Assembly (NCBI GenBank): GCA_019415945.1
Contig: DXYF01000029.1
Span: 1 to 20,230 of the forward strand
Length of the DNA stretch: 20,230 nucleotides
Direction of reading: 5' to 3'
Origin: Clostridiales bacterium
Lineage (GTDB): Bacteria; Bacillota; Clostridia; Oscillospirales; Acutalibacteraceae
Part shown: positions 14,841 through 20,230 of the stretch, piece after piece
Layout of the letters: every line of letters starts with the position of its first letter
How positions within the stretch are numbered: the stretch's first letter is position 1
Program-made: the position numbers and the translations under genes
The notes under the pieces: generated by a model
What the model saw: only the letters and a program-made list of their open reading frames with translations
The model's database searches: none
Told to the model about the DNA's origin: nothing

Positions 14841-14858
14841 TGATGTAGTTGATGTAGT
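14841..14858 (+). repeat. Tandem 9-bp repeat, candidate integrase arm site
   Basis: TGATGTAGT is repeated twice without a gap, between int and the 121-bp element. Tn916-type integrases bind short direct repeats near the element ends through their N-terminal domain. That role here is inference. Confidence 0.4.
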
Positions 14859-14897
14859 CAGCTCGTCCAGCCAATACAACCGATATATACAATAAAT

Positions 14898-14940
14898 TCG
14901 GGTGTGCCGATATTCCTTTATGGAAATCCAACACACCCGA
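14898..14940 (-). terminator. Terminator-like hairpin after int
   Basis: TCGGGTGTG (14898-14906) pairs with CACACCCGA (14932-14940), with inner TTCC/GGAA pairs. It is only 5 nt past the int stop codon. A short AATTTATT follows on the minus strand. Confidence 0.65.
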
Positions 14941-14944
14941 TATT

Positions 14945-16180
14945 TTACACTGTTTTGAAGTAAAAATCAAGACCTTCAAATTCTGAGCGCCTCAACTCCT
15001 TTGTAACATCCGTATAAATGTTAAGCGTTGTAGAAATATCTTTATGCCCAAGTGTATCCTGCATAACTTTGACATTGACGCCTGCTTCGCACATTCTCGT
15101 CGTGAATGTATGCCTGAGTGAATGGCAGCTAAAATGCGGAAGCAACACTTCAGGATTTTCATCCTTCAAAAACTGTTCGTCGTTGCAGTCACGGATAATC
15201 CGGCGAATCGCCTTATTCAATGTGGACTGGTGCTGCGGCTGTCCAAAGCGGTTGATAAAGATAAAATCCGTGTATCCGTCAACAGTTGCTTCACAATGCA
15301 AATCCAGCATTTCCTGCCGTTCCTTTTCCATCTTGAAGGCTTCCTTTACAAAGTCAAGCATAGGCACTTGCCTGTTTCCAGCTTCTGTCTTTGGCGTATT
15401 CACATTGAAATAACAGCCTCTCTTTCCTTCAGAAGTCCTATGGTCGTAATAGACCAAAGTATGATTCACATCTATAATACCTTCCTCCAAGTCAATATCG
15501 CACCAACGGAGTCCCGTGAGTTCCCCTACACGAAGTCCTGTCCCTGTCATTACCGCAAAGACCGAATACCAATTTTGATATTTAGGCGTGTCCTTCAGAT
15601 AGGAAAGAAACAGCTCTTGCTCCGGTCGTGTTAAACCTCTGCGCTTTTCGGTCTTAAATATATGGGACTGTTTCAGCTCCTTCAGAACATTGTCAGACGG
15701 ATTATTCCTGATATAGTCATCGTCAACCGCCATATCCAAAATCTGATGGAGTACCGTGTGAATACTGTCAATCGTTGAGGCTTTCAAGCCTCTTTCATCG
15801 GCAAGGTAGTTGTAAAACCTCTTAATATCCGATTTCTTCAGCATTGCAATCCGCTTATTCCCTATTTGCTGGCGGACAAAAGTTTCATACATATATTTAT
15901 AGTTTTCAAAGGTATTGTTTTTCAGCCCCCGTTTCAGGTCTTTCCACAAAGCGTACAGTTCATCTATGGTCGTATACCGAGCCTCCGCCTTAATCCCGTC
16001 GCTGATGTCCTTTGCTATTTGCGCTTCCTTTTCCCGCAGATTATCAAGAGACTTAGAATACACATATCGGCGTTTCTTATTCTTATCCGTCCAAGAATAC
16101 TGGTATGTACCGTCTTTTCTCTGAAGTTCGCCGACACGAAGTACCACTCTTGATTTGTCTTTTCTCCTTGTGCTTGCCAT
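14945..16180 (-). CDS. int: Tyrosine recombinase / integrase, Tn916 type
   Basis: The 411-residue enzyme cuts and rejoins the element ends and the target by a tyrosine-linked mechanism. An N-terminal arm-binding domain (about 1-60, RVGELQRKDGTYQYSW) is followed by a SAM-like core-binding domain (about 70-165) and the catalytic domain. Catalytic residues are R217 (TGLRVGEL), K264 (NTPKTEAG), H353 and R356 (HSLRHTF), H379 (LGHKD) and Y389 (LNIYTDV). All are intact. ATG 16180 has GGTGG 6 nt upstream; a longer GTG start overlaps that site. It is the last gene of the Xis-like array and is followed by a hairpin. A decayed relative lies at 11911-12411. Confidence 0.96.
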   Translation of the reverse strand: MASTRRKDKSRVVLRVGELQRKDGTYQYSWTDKNKKRRYVYSKSLDNLREKEAQIAKDISDGIKAEARYTTIDELYALWKDLKRGLKNNTFENYKYMYETFVRQQIGNKRIAMLKKSDIKRFYNYLADERGLKASTIDSIHTVLHQILDMAVDDDYIRNNPSDNVLKELKQSHIFKTEKRRGLTRPEQELFLSYLKDTPKYQNWYSVFAVMTGTGLRVGELTGLRWCDIDLEEGIIDVNHTLVYYDHRTSEGKRGCYFNVNTPKTEAGNRQVPMLDFVKEAFKMEKERQEMLDLHCEATVDGYTDFIFINRFGQPQHQSTLNKAIRRIIRDCNDEQFLKDENPEVLLPHFSCHSLRHTFTTRMCEAGVNVKVMQDTLGHKDISTTLNIYTDVTKELRRSEFEGLDFYFKTV

Positions 16181-16195
16181 TCTAATCCACCTCAC

Positions 16196-16435
16196 TTAAA
16201 TTCGCTTTCGCCCTTTTAGATAAGCGTCAAACTTTTCCCGTACAATGAGTATCTGATTGCCAATCGGCATTGAAAACGAGCATTTTTTCTGCCGTACCAA
16301 TGCTCTTAACTTTGTTCGTCCGATACCTGTATACTCAGCAGCTTCTTCAATCGTTAAACACGCTTTTTCCCATATAGGTGTTTGCGCTGCTTGTTCTTCA
16401 AGTCGCTGCTTATACCTTAAAATTTCATCGTCCAT
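16196..16435 (-). CDS. xis: Xis-like excisionase, fourth of the array
   Basis: The 79-residue small basic protein has the Tn916-Xis winged-helix pattern (PIWEKACLTIEEAAEYTGIGRTKLRALV...FDAYL). Excisionases bend element-end DNA and steer Int to excision. It is the most diverged of the four copies and lies 15 nt ahead of int. It is therefore the best candidate for the true excisionase, since Tn916 xis also directly precedes int. Its own GGAGGT is 6 nt before the start. Instead of the TNREDCPF motif shared by the other three it reads VRQKKCSF. Confidence 0.88.
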   Translation of the reverse strand: MDDEILRYKQRLEEQAAQTPIWEKACLTIEEAAEYTGIGRTKLRALVRQKKCSFSMPIGNQILIVREKFDAYLKGRKRI

Positions 16436-16446
16436 AACGATACCTC

Positions 16447-16659
16447 CTAAATCGAGTACGCTTTGCTGATGTACTCGTCAAATTCTTTTCTTTTTATCAA
16501 TCGCCGACTTTCAACCCATAGGACAAAAGGACAATCCTCTCTATTCGTCATTTCATAAAGCTTTGCTCTGCCAATGCCAGAGTATTTTGCCGCTTCTTCT
16601 ATGGATAAGTTCAGCTTATGCCATATCGGGACATCGAATCGTACATTTCTTTCTTCCAT
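16447..16659 (-). CDS. Xis-like DNA-binding protein, third of the array
   Basis: The 70-residue protein has LSIEEAAKYSGIGRAKLYEM (winged-helix HTH), NREDCPFVLW, and a C-terminal RRLIKRKEFDEYISKAYSI. It belongs to the excisionase/MerR-like small HTH family. It is clearly paralogous to the genes at 16681 and 17000. GGAGGTG lies 10 nt upstream, with 21 nt to the preceding gene and 11 nt to the next. Its role beyond DNA binding near int is inferred. It may fine-tune excision or have become a regulator. Confidence 0.82.
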   Translation of the reverse strand: MEERNVRFDVPIWHKLNLSIEEAAKYSGIGRAKLYEMTNREDCPFVLWVESRRLIKRKEFDEYISKAYSI

Positions 16660-16680
16660 ACTGTTTCAGCACCTCCGCTC

Positions 16681-16902
16681 TCAAATGGAATACACTTTAA
16701 GAATGTACTCGTCAAACGCTTGCCTTTTGATCAAGCGCTTGCTTCCGTTCCAAAGAATAAACGGGCAGTCCTCACGATTGGTCATTTCTCTAAGTTTGTC
16801 CCTTCCTATCCCTGTATAAGCCATTGCTTCTTCCATTGAAAGAGCAGCCTTATGCCAAATAGGGACTTGGTATGACCTGCTTGTATTGTTTTCGTTCTTC
16901 AT
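16681..16902 (-). CDS. Xis-like DNA-binding protein, second of the array
   Basis: The 73-residue protein starts MKNENNTSRSYQVPIWHKAA, followed by LSMEEAMAYTGIGRDKLREM, NREDCPFILW and RLIKRQAFDEYILKVYSI. It is paralogous to its neighbours. ATG 16902 is set by GGAGG 8 nt upstream; a longer in-frame start lies inside the structured spacer and has no ribosome binding site. Unusually, the ribosome binding site is part of a 9-bp hairpin (16904-16935) and interleaved inverted repeats precede it, so its translation may be controlled separately from the rest of the array. Confidence 0.82.
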   Translation of the reverse strand: MKNENNTSRSYQVPIWHKAALSMEEAMAYTGIGRDKLREMTNREDCPFILWNGSKRLIKRQAFDEYILKVYSI

Positions 16903-16903
16903 T

Positions 16904-16935
16904 GCTGTAACCTCCTTGTGTTTTGTGGTTACAGC
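16904..16935 (-). promoter_or_regulatory. Hairpin sequestering the ribosome binding site of the second xis-like gene
   Basis: GCTGTAACC (16927-16935, minus reading) pairs perfectly with GGTTACAGC (16904-16912). The second arm contains the last two G of GGAGG and ends 1 nt before the ATG. With the hairpin formed the ribosome binding site is largely masked. Confidence 0.7.
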
Positions 16936-16989
16936 ATAATGCAAGTGTGGCGATAAGCCAATTATGCGAATCGACCTATCGCACACTTG
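16934..16989. repeat. Interleaved inverted repeats in the xis array spacer
   Basis: GCATAAT (16934-16940) matches ATTATGC (16961-16967). CAAGTGTG-g-CGATA (16942-16955) matches TATCGCACACTTG (16977-16989). The arms alternate a-b-a'-b', the order of a pseudoknot or of mutually exclusive hairpins. It could equally be a protein-binding site on DNA. Confidence 0.7.
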
Positions 16990-16999
16990 ACGAAAAAGC

Positions 17000-17227
17000 T
17001 CATATCGAGTACATCTTGGCAATATACTCGTCAAAGACCTGCCTTTTTATTAGCCTGCGATTCCCGATCCATAAAACAAACGGACAATCTTCACGGTTTG
17101 TCATCTCGTATAATTTGTCTCTGCTGATTCCCGTGTATGCCGTAGCTTCTTCAATCGACAAATTGCTTTTATGCCATAAAGGTACTTCATATTTCGGCGC
17201 TTTTCTTTTTACATTGTTCTCGCTCAT
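17000..17227 (-). CDS. Xis-like DNA-binding protein, first of the array
   Basis: The 75-residue protein has a basic N terminus (NNVKRKAPKYEVPLWHKSN), LSIEEATAYTGISRDKLYEM, NREDCPFVLW and RLIKRQVFDEYIAKMYSI. It is closest to the second and third copies. Its ATG overlaps the TGA of the MazF-like gene (ATGA at 17224-17227), so the two are translationally coupled; it also has its own GGGGGT upstream. A 97-nt structured spacer follows before the next copy. It acts presumably on DNA of the element, but its target is unknown. Confidence 0.82.
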   Translation of the reverse strand: MSENNVKRKAPKYEVPLWHKSNLSIEEATAYTGISRDKLYEMTNREDCPFVLWIGNRRLIKRQVFDEYIAKMYSI

Positions 17228-17790
17228 TTCTGCACCCCCTTATCTCTCAGGGTGCTGCGCTTATCAAAGATGATGTAATCCCAACCTGTGTTATTGCACT
17301 TGTCGCACCTGTCTTTTTCAGAAGCGAATGGATCGAGCCTCCTGACAATATAGTTTGGATTGTTCATATAGTCCTTCAGGCATTTGCTGCAAAGGCAACG
17401 AATATCTCCAGTTCTCTGCAAACTATAAAACCAAAGCCCAAAAGTTTGTTTAATAGCTGCATTGATCTGTTTCCAGATTCTTTCATCTTCAACAAATCCA
17501 ATGTAATCCTTCAAAGAGGATTTGTTTACCGTCTGAATTTGCTCTAAAAGAACCATTGACGGTTTCTCCAGTCCAAAGCGGTCGCCTAAAATGATGTGCG
17601 ACGGTAAATAGCGCTTCTTGATTACCGTGGTAATGGAAGCCACGATCACTGTCGGTGCTTTTTCATTGAAATTGTCTGCCTGTATAACTAACACAGGTCT
17701 GCGACCGCTTTGAATGGAGCCTTCAGTTGTTCCGAAATCGTAGGAGTAGATTTCTCCACGCCTTACTGTTTTCCTATCTTTAGGTTGCAT
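17224..17790 (-). CDS. MazF/PemK-like endoribonuclease with C-terminal zinc ribbon
   Basis: The product has 188 residues. Residues 8-118 match the MazF/PemK/CcdB-like toxin fold: VRRGEIYSYDFG, the GRRPVLVIQADNFN motif with the conserved arginine, VIVASITT, and VLLEQIQTVNK. MazF toxins cut mRNA at short sites. An added C-terminal domain carries C134xxC137 and C162xxC165, a likely zinc ribbon not found in classical MazF. No MazE-like antitoxin gene adjoins it, so it may be an orphan or a regulator adapted to the element. ATG 17790 is chosen (GTGAGGG upstream); a longer TTG start is less likely. It sits between the sigma-like gene and the xis array, overlapping the latter by 4 nt. Confidence 0.85.
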   Translation of the reverse strand: MQPKDRKTVRRGEIYSYDFGTTEGSIQSGRRPVLVIQADNFNEKAPTVIVASITTVIKKRYLPSHIILGDRFGLEKPSMVLLEQIQTVNKSSLKDYIGFVEDERIWKQINAAIKQTFGLWFYSLQRTGDIRCLCSKCLKDYMNNPNYIVRRLDPFASEKDRCDKCNNTGWDYIIFDKRSTLRDKGVQK

Positions 17791-17805
17791 ATATAAGCCC
17801 TCACT

Positions 17806-17862
17806 TTCCAAAATGTGAAGGGAATTATGTCCGGACTAAATAACCCCTTCACTTATTTGGAA
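17806..17862 (-). promoter_or_regulatory. Long leader hairpin ahead of the MazF-like gene
   Basis: TTCCAAA + GTGAAGGG (17806-17822) pairs with CCCTTCAC + TTTGGAA (17845-17862), 15 bp with one small internal loop. The apical loop carries the self-complementary GTCCGGAC (17829-17836). On the minus strand the stem ends immediately before the ribosome binding site of the MazF-like gene. Confidence 0.7.
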
Positions 17863-17882
17863 TTGAAATGCCAAAACGCAAC

Positions 17883-18458
17883 CTATTTTCTAAAAAAATC
17901 CCCAAAAAATTTTTCAAACTTCTTGATTGCCGCCTGAGCGTTCTTCCTCACAGCCTGTTCAGAAACGCCATCCTCTCTTGCAATTTGAGCCGAGGTCTTT
18001 CCCTCCACATACCATAAAAGCAGGTGTTTACGCTGTTTTTCGGTAAGACTCGCTATTGCTTGAGCGAATAGTTGCTGTTTAAGCTCCTCCCGCCGTTGGC
18101 AATATTCCTCATTCTCCTGTTGCTCCACAAAATCGGGTACGATAGCTTCGGCATGTAAATTCTCCGTCAGTCCCTCGCTGTAACCAAAGTAGTCCTCATT
18201 GTTTATGCTGCGCTTCCTATGCTTGTCCTCATTTGCTTTGAAATCGCTGATTACCTTTCCCTGTTCAACAGATAACAAAACAAAAGGGCTATACCGCCGC
18301 ATTTCATCGGGGTACAGCCCAAACAGTTCTTCTTCGGACAGTTCGGATATGATTGCCCATTTTTCGCTTCCCTCATATCCTTCATATTCATACTTCAGAT
18401 TGATGACCTTATACTTCTTATCGTCTCGACCTTTTTTGTTATTTAATGTGTTTGCCAT
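17883..18458 (-). CDS. Sigma-70 region-4-type transcription factor of the element
   Basis: The product has 191 residues. The C-terminal part (about 132-185; ASLTEKQRKHLLLWYVEGKTSAQIAREDGVSEQAVRKNAQAA) is a sigma-70 region 4 helix-turn-helix. The first 100 residues (SELSEEELFGLYPDEMRRYSPFVLL...) contain no clear region 2 core-binding motif, so it may be a sigma-like activator and not a full sigma factor. Such genes, like Tn916 orf7, lie upstream of xis and int and control them. A good GGAG precedes the start. The MazF-like gene follows after 92 nt. An alternative reading is a phage-type late regulator. Confidence 0.82.
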   Translation of the reverse strand: MANTLNNKKGRDDKKYKVINLKYEYEGYEGSEKWAIISELSEEELFGLYPDEMRRYSPFVLLSVEQGKVISDFKANEDKHRKRSINNEDYFGYSEGLTENLHAEAIVPDFVEQQENEEYCQRREELKQQLFAQAIASLTEKQRKHLLLWYVEGKTSAQIAREDGVSEQAVRKNAQAAIKKFEKFFGDFFRK

Positions 18459-18480
18459 CTCGCAATCTCCTTAAATTGAA

Positions 18481-18501
18481 TTTTTGAATTGAAATCAAAA
18501 A
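18481..18501. other. Inverted repeat upstream of the sigma-like gene
   Basis: TTTTTGA (18481-18487) and TCAAAAA (18495-18501) are perfect inverted repeats, followed by the palindrome CTCCGGAG. The centre of that palindrome, TCCGGA, is also found in the 17829 loop. This may be an operator. No clear promoter was found for the sigma-like gene. Confidence 0.35.
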
Positions 18502-18557
18502 CTCCGGAGATCACGGATACCTACATATAAACGCCTGCCATACTGTGATAGACATAA

Positions 18558-18591
18558 AGCCCCTTTCCGCCTGACAAAAGCGAAAAGGGCT
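18558..18591. terminator. Hairpin between sigma-like gene and upstream terminator
   Basis: AGCCC (18558-18562) pairs with GGGCT (18587-18591), with inner TTTC/GAAA and GC/GC pairs. Flanking T runs are weak. Confidence 0.45.
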
Positions 18592-18600
18592 GCACAAAAA

Positions 18601-18647
18601 AAGCAGCTATAACATTCAAGCCCGAAGGCTGAAAGCTATAACTGCTT
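18601..18647 (-). terminator. Three-tier intrinsic terminator
   Basis: AAGCAG (18601-18606) pairs with CTGCTT (18642-18647), with inner TATA/TATA and AGCC/GGCT pairs. The minus strand continues with seven T. It ends transcription arriving from the 18.9-19.5 kb genes. Confidence 0.8.
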
Positions 18648-18676
18648 CTTCAAAACACATATTCAATTCGTTTTGC

Positions 18677-18868
18677 CTAAGCTGCTGTATTGCCGCCTAA
18701 AAGATATTCAACCAGCATTTGAAAATCAAGAAAAATTCTCAAAGCTTTAGGCATACTAATTGTAACAGATTTGCTTTTTCGTATCATCGGCAAAACTGCG
18801 CCAATTTTCTGCCATTTTGTTTTCAGCCTCGTTCCGTAAACGAAAGCCGTTCTTCGGGCAGCATACAC
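18677..18868 (-). CDS. Possible small basic protein, doubtful
   Basis: This is a 63-codon frame with a GTG start and no clear ribosome binding site. It is rich in K and R in the first half and ends with SKSVTISMPKALRIFLDFQM and LVEYLLGGNTAA. I do not recognise it. It ends 29 nt before a strong terminator (18601-18647), which is the main argument that it is real. It may instead be a decayed gene or untranslated sequence. The rest of 18459-18932 holds only hairpins and the GTCGGAC repeats. Confidence 0.35.
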   Translation of the reverse strand: MYAARRTAFVYGTRLKTKWQKIGAVLPMIRKSKSVTISMPKALRIFLDFQMLVEYLLGGNTAA

Positions 18869-18885
18869 AGTGTAGCATACGCAAG

Positions 18886-18926
18886 GTCGGACATTCAGTA
18901 GGGATTTCGTCGGACTTTAGTCGGAC
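18886..18926 (+). repeat. Three phased direct repeats GTCGGAC
   Basis: GTCGGAC occurs at 18886-18892, 18909-18915 and 18920-18926. The steps are 23 and 11 bp, about two turns and one turn of helix. It lies just past the stop codon of the 188-residue gene. The spacing suggests a protein bound on one face of the DNA. Confidence 0.6.
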
Positions 18927-18932
18927 AAGCCT

Positions 18933-19499
18933 TTATTTGAAAAAATCGGGAATATCGCCGCTTTCATCAACTCCCTTCATATTAAAGATTCCTTTGAAGC
19001 TCGGAATCGCATATCCCCACAGGGATACGCCGAGAAGCAAAATCGCTTCCCGCTTCCGGTCGTAAAAGGTACTGCGCTCCATATTCAATAGATCGAGCAG
19101 CTCGCTCTCCGTATACCGAAACGCTGTCAGGTAGCTTTTCGATATGATTTCGTGGTACAGCCTGCCGTTGTTATGGTAGTCATATATTTTCGCCATAGCG
19201 GTATCAATCAGGTCAACCATCCACTTATTCTCAAATAAAGCACTGATACGGCTCTCAAACTCCTGCTTCTCGGTATCCGGCGCAAACAGCTCCAAGTAGA
19301 CAAGGGCGCTGTCCAGTTCCTCTCCGTAATATATCAGCTCCTCATTCACACAGGCAGATTCGCTCAGTGTGATCCAGACCACATCACGGTATACGCTGAG
19401 AAGCAGTTTTGTTTTCGAGAATATATCCGATTGATTCAAATGAAGCTGCTCGTACATTTTCCGAATGCTTTTCGCAGCGAGTGTATCTTTCCGTCCCAT
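18933..19499 (-). CDS. ArpU/sigma-like regulatory protein of the element, function uncertain
   Basis: The product has 188 residues. It is mostly helical, with no signal peptide or membrane segment. The last third (YTESELLDLLNMERSTFYDRKREAILLLG) looks like a region-4-type or ArpU-type helix-turn-helix, as in phage late regulators. The N-terminal two-thirds are not recognised. The start has GAGG 8 nt upstream. It is divided from the XRE repressor gene by the face-to-face promoters at 19.6 kb, and its own promoter (19629-19657) is near consensus. By position it may be an early regulatory gene of the element. The function is inferred from HTH and context only. Confidence 0.7.
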   Translation of the reverse strand: MGRKDTLAAKSIRKMYEQLHLNQSDIFSKTKLLLSVYRDVVWITLSESACVNEELIYYGEELDSALVYLELFAPDTEKQEFESRISALFENKWMVDLIDTAMAKIYDYHNNGRLYHEIISKSYLTAFRYTESELLDLLNMERSTFYDRKREAILLLGVSLWGYAIPSFKGIFNMKGVDESGDIPDFFK

Positions 19500-19572
19500 C
19501 TGTTTGCCTCAATCCTTAAAACAGGTATCATTTGTTGGTAGATAAAAGTTCAAGCTAATTTTTTGAACTCCC

Positions 19573-19601
19573 TTGACAAAATACGCAAGTTAAGGTATTA
19601 T
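19573..19601 (+). promoter_or_regulatory. Promoter of the XRE repressor gene
   Basis: TTGACA (19573-19578) and TATTAT (19596-19601) are separated by 17 nt. The spacer contains the half-site ATACGCAAGT (19581-19590). Confidence 0.8.
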
Positions 19602-19671
19602 GTATACGCAACTTACTTGCGTATTGACATTATACGAAATTTACTTGCGCTTGTCAATGCAGATACGCAAG
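19581..19671. promoter_or_regulatory. Operator cluster, ATACGCAA half-sites
   Basis: The half-sites are ATACGCAAGT at 19581-19590, ATACGCAA-N5-TTGCGTAT as an inverted pair at 19604-19624 between the two promoters, ACTTGCGC at 19643-19650, and ATACGCAAG at 19663-19671. The likely ligand is the XRE protein encoded just downstream. Confidence 0.75.
19629..19657 (-). promoter_or_regulatory. Opposing promoter of the ArpU-like gene
   Basis: On the minus strand TTGACA (19657-19652) and TATAAT (19634-19629) are separated by 17 nt, a consensus promoter. It points toward, and reads through, the promoter at 19573-19601. The spacer contains a GCGCAAGT half-site. Confidence 0.82.
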
Positions 19672-19712
19672 ATATTTTCAAATCAGGTCGAATAATTTGG
19701 AGGTCAGATGAA

Positions 19713-20120
19713 ATGAAATTCTGTGAAAAGGTAAAAGAAGCCCGCACGAAAGCAGGCTTAAAGCAAGATGAGTTTGCAAAAGCAATCGGCGTTTCTCTGC
19801 GGACAGTATCGAATTATGAGGCTGGCACTCGCTACCCGAAAAAGAGGGAAACTTATTATAAGATGGCGGAAGTCCTGAAGGTCGATGCCAACTATCTGCT
19901 TACAGATGATGAGGAATTTTTGCTGAACGCCGAATCTAAATATGGACGCAATGGCGCAAGACAGGCAAAGGAGCTTATGGCAGAAGTTACAGGACTTTTT
20001 GCAGGCGGCGAACTTGCAGATGAGGATTTGGACGAGATGATGAAAGGCATTCAGGAAGCGTACTGGATTGCCAAAGAAAAAAATAAAAAATACACCCCCA
20101 AAAAATACCGCAAAAAGTAA
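19713..20120 (+). CDS. XRE-family repressor of the element
   Basis: The product has 135 residues. An N-terminal XRE helix-turn-helix (about 4-60; VKEARTKAGLKQDEFAKAIG, then VSLRTVSNYEAGTRYP) is followed by a helical tail rich in charged residues and a very basic end (KKYTPKKYRKK). It resembles Cro/cI-like repressors at this position in Tn916-like elements (orf9). The start is ATG 19713, with GGAGG 10 nt upstream; the longer upstream frame crosses the promoter and operator region and is not credible. It probably autoregulates and represses the opposite promoter through the ATACGCAA sites. Confidence 0.9.
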   Translation: MKFCEKVKEARTKAGLKQDEFAKAIGVSLRTVSNYEAGTRYPKKRETYYKMAEVLKVDANYLLTDDEEFLLNAESKYGRNGARQAKELMAEVTGLFAGGELADEDLDEMMKGIQEAYWIAKEKNKKYTPKKYRKK

Positions 20121-20153
20121 ATGCTTGATGTCCTCTTTTTCGGACAGTGCATT
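20118..20153 (+). terminator. Hairpin at the end of the XRE gene
   Basis: AAATGC (20118-20123) pairs with GCATTT (20148-20153), with inner GTCC/GGAC pairs. No T run follows, so termination is uncertain. The last 77 bases contain an ATG at 20218 that may begin another gene, but only four codons are visible. Confidence 0.45.
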
Positions 20154-20230
20154 TGATAAGATATACTTACCGACAGCCTAAATTGCCAAAGTGAAGTTCG
20201 GATTTTTGGGGTAAAAAATGAGAAACACCC

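Larger units (their letters stand above)
14591..20230. mobile_element. Integration/regulation end of a Tn916-like integrative element
   Basis: The gene order is XRE repressor (divergent), sigma-like proteins, MazF-like, Xis-like array, Int. It parallels the regulatory end of Tn916 (orf9, orf7, orf8, xis, int). The left boundary is placed near the 121-bp element because int lies next to the end in this family, but the true end is not proven. The right part continues beyond the window, and no conjugation genes are visible here. Confidence 0.65.

Noticed and set aside
16681..17034. A longer start for the second Xis-like gene (17034).
   Set aside because: The extra residues would overlap the preceding gene and the structured spacer. 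GGAGG clearly marks ATG 16902.
18886..18926. A CRISPR array.
   Set aside because: The repeats are only 7 bp, with spacers too short (4 and 16 bp) and no cas genes in the window.
19563..19712. An N-terminal 50-residue extension of the XRE repressor.
   Set aside because: It would be translated from the promoter/operator region and lacks a ribosome binding site. The GGAGG-preceded ATG 19713 starts a complete HTH protein.

Overview
The window looks like a chromosome segment of a low-to-mid GC, spore-forming Firmicute, most likely a gut clostridium of the Ruminococcaceae/Oscillospiraceae type. The reasons are spoVT, a ctsR-mcsA-mcsB-clpC stress operon, a MecA-like ClpC adaptor, strong GGAGG-type ribosome binding sites, sigma-A-like promoters and intrinsic terminators. 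Many annotated starts were set by the ribosome binding site. Nothing could be searched against a database, so family names rest on motifs I recognise.

Positions 1-10,800 are core genome. SpoVT (-) lies next to the class III heat-shock operon ctsR-mcsA-mcsB-clpC (+), whose promoter is buried in a CtsR-type operator. Then follow a family 4 uracil-DNA glycosylase (-), a PduL-type phosphotransacylase (+), an alpha/beta-hydrolase esterase (-), a small helical protein (+), a MecA-like adaptor (-, TTG start) and a GH13 alpha-glycosidase (+).

Positions 10,800-14,600 are an accessory patch of minus-strand genes. They are a frameshifted membrane protein, a decayed C-terminal fragment of a Tn916-type integrase, two XRE-type regulators (one with a zinc ribbon, one with membrane segments) and a GNAT acetyltransferase. 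Positions 14,600 to the end are the integration and regulation end of a Tn916-like integrative element. Reading leftward these are an ArpU/sigma-like protein, a possible small ORF, a sigma-like factor, a MazF-like toxin with a zinc-ribbon tail, four tandem Xis-like proteins and the tyrosine integrase. A divergent XRE repressor lies at 19,713.

The least explained structures are non-coding. (1) A 121-bp element at 11,690 and 14,591 is about 92% identical between copies. Each copy lies behind an integrase gene or remnant and, on the minus strand, ahead of a terminator-like hairpin and a cargo gene, and its stem carries paired compensatory changes. (2) A roughly 95-bp three-hairpin element occurs three times, each time just beyond the terminator of a minus-strand gene. 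(3) The space between the first two xis-like genes holds a ribosome-binding-site hairpin and interleaved inverted repeats. (4) A pair of face-to-face promoters at 19.6 kb is studded with ATACGCAA half-sites.
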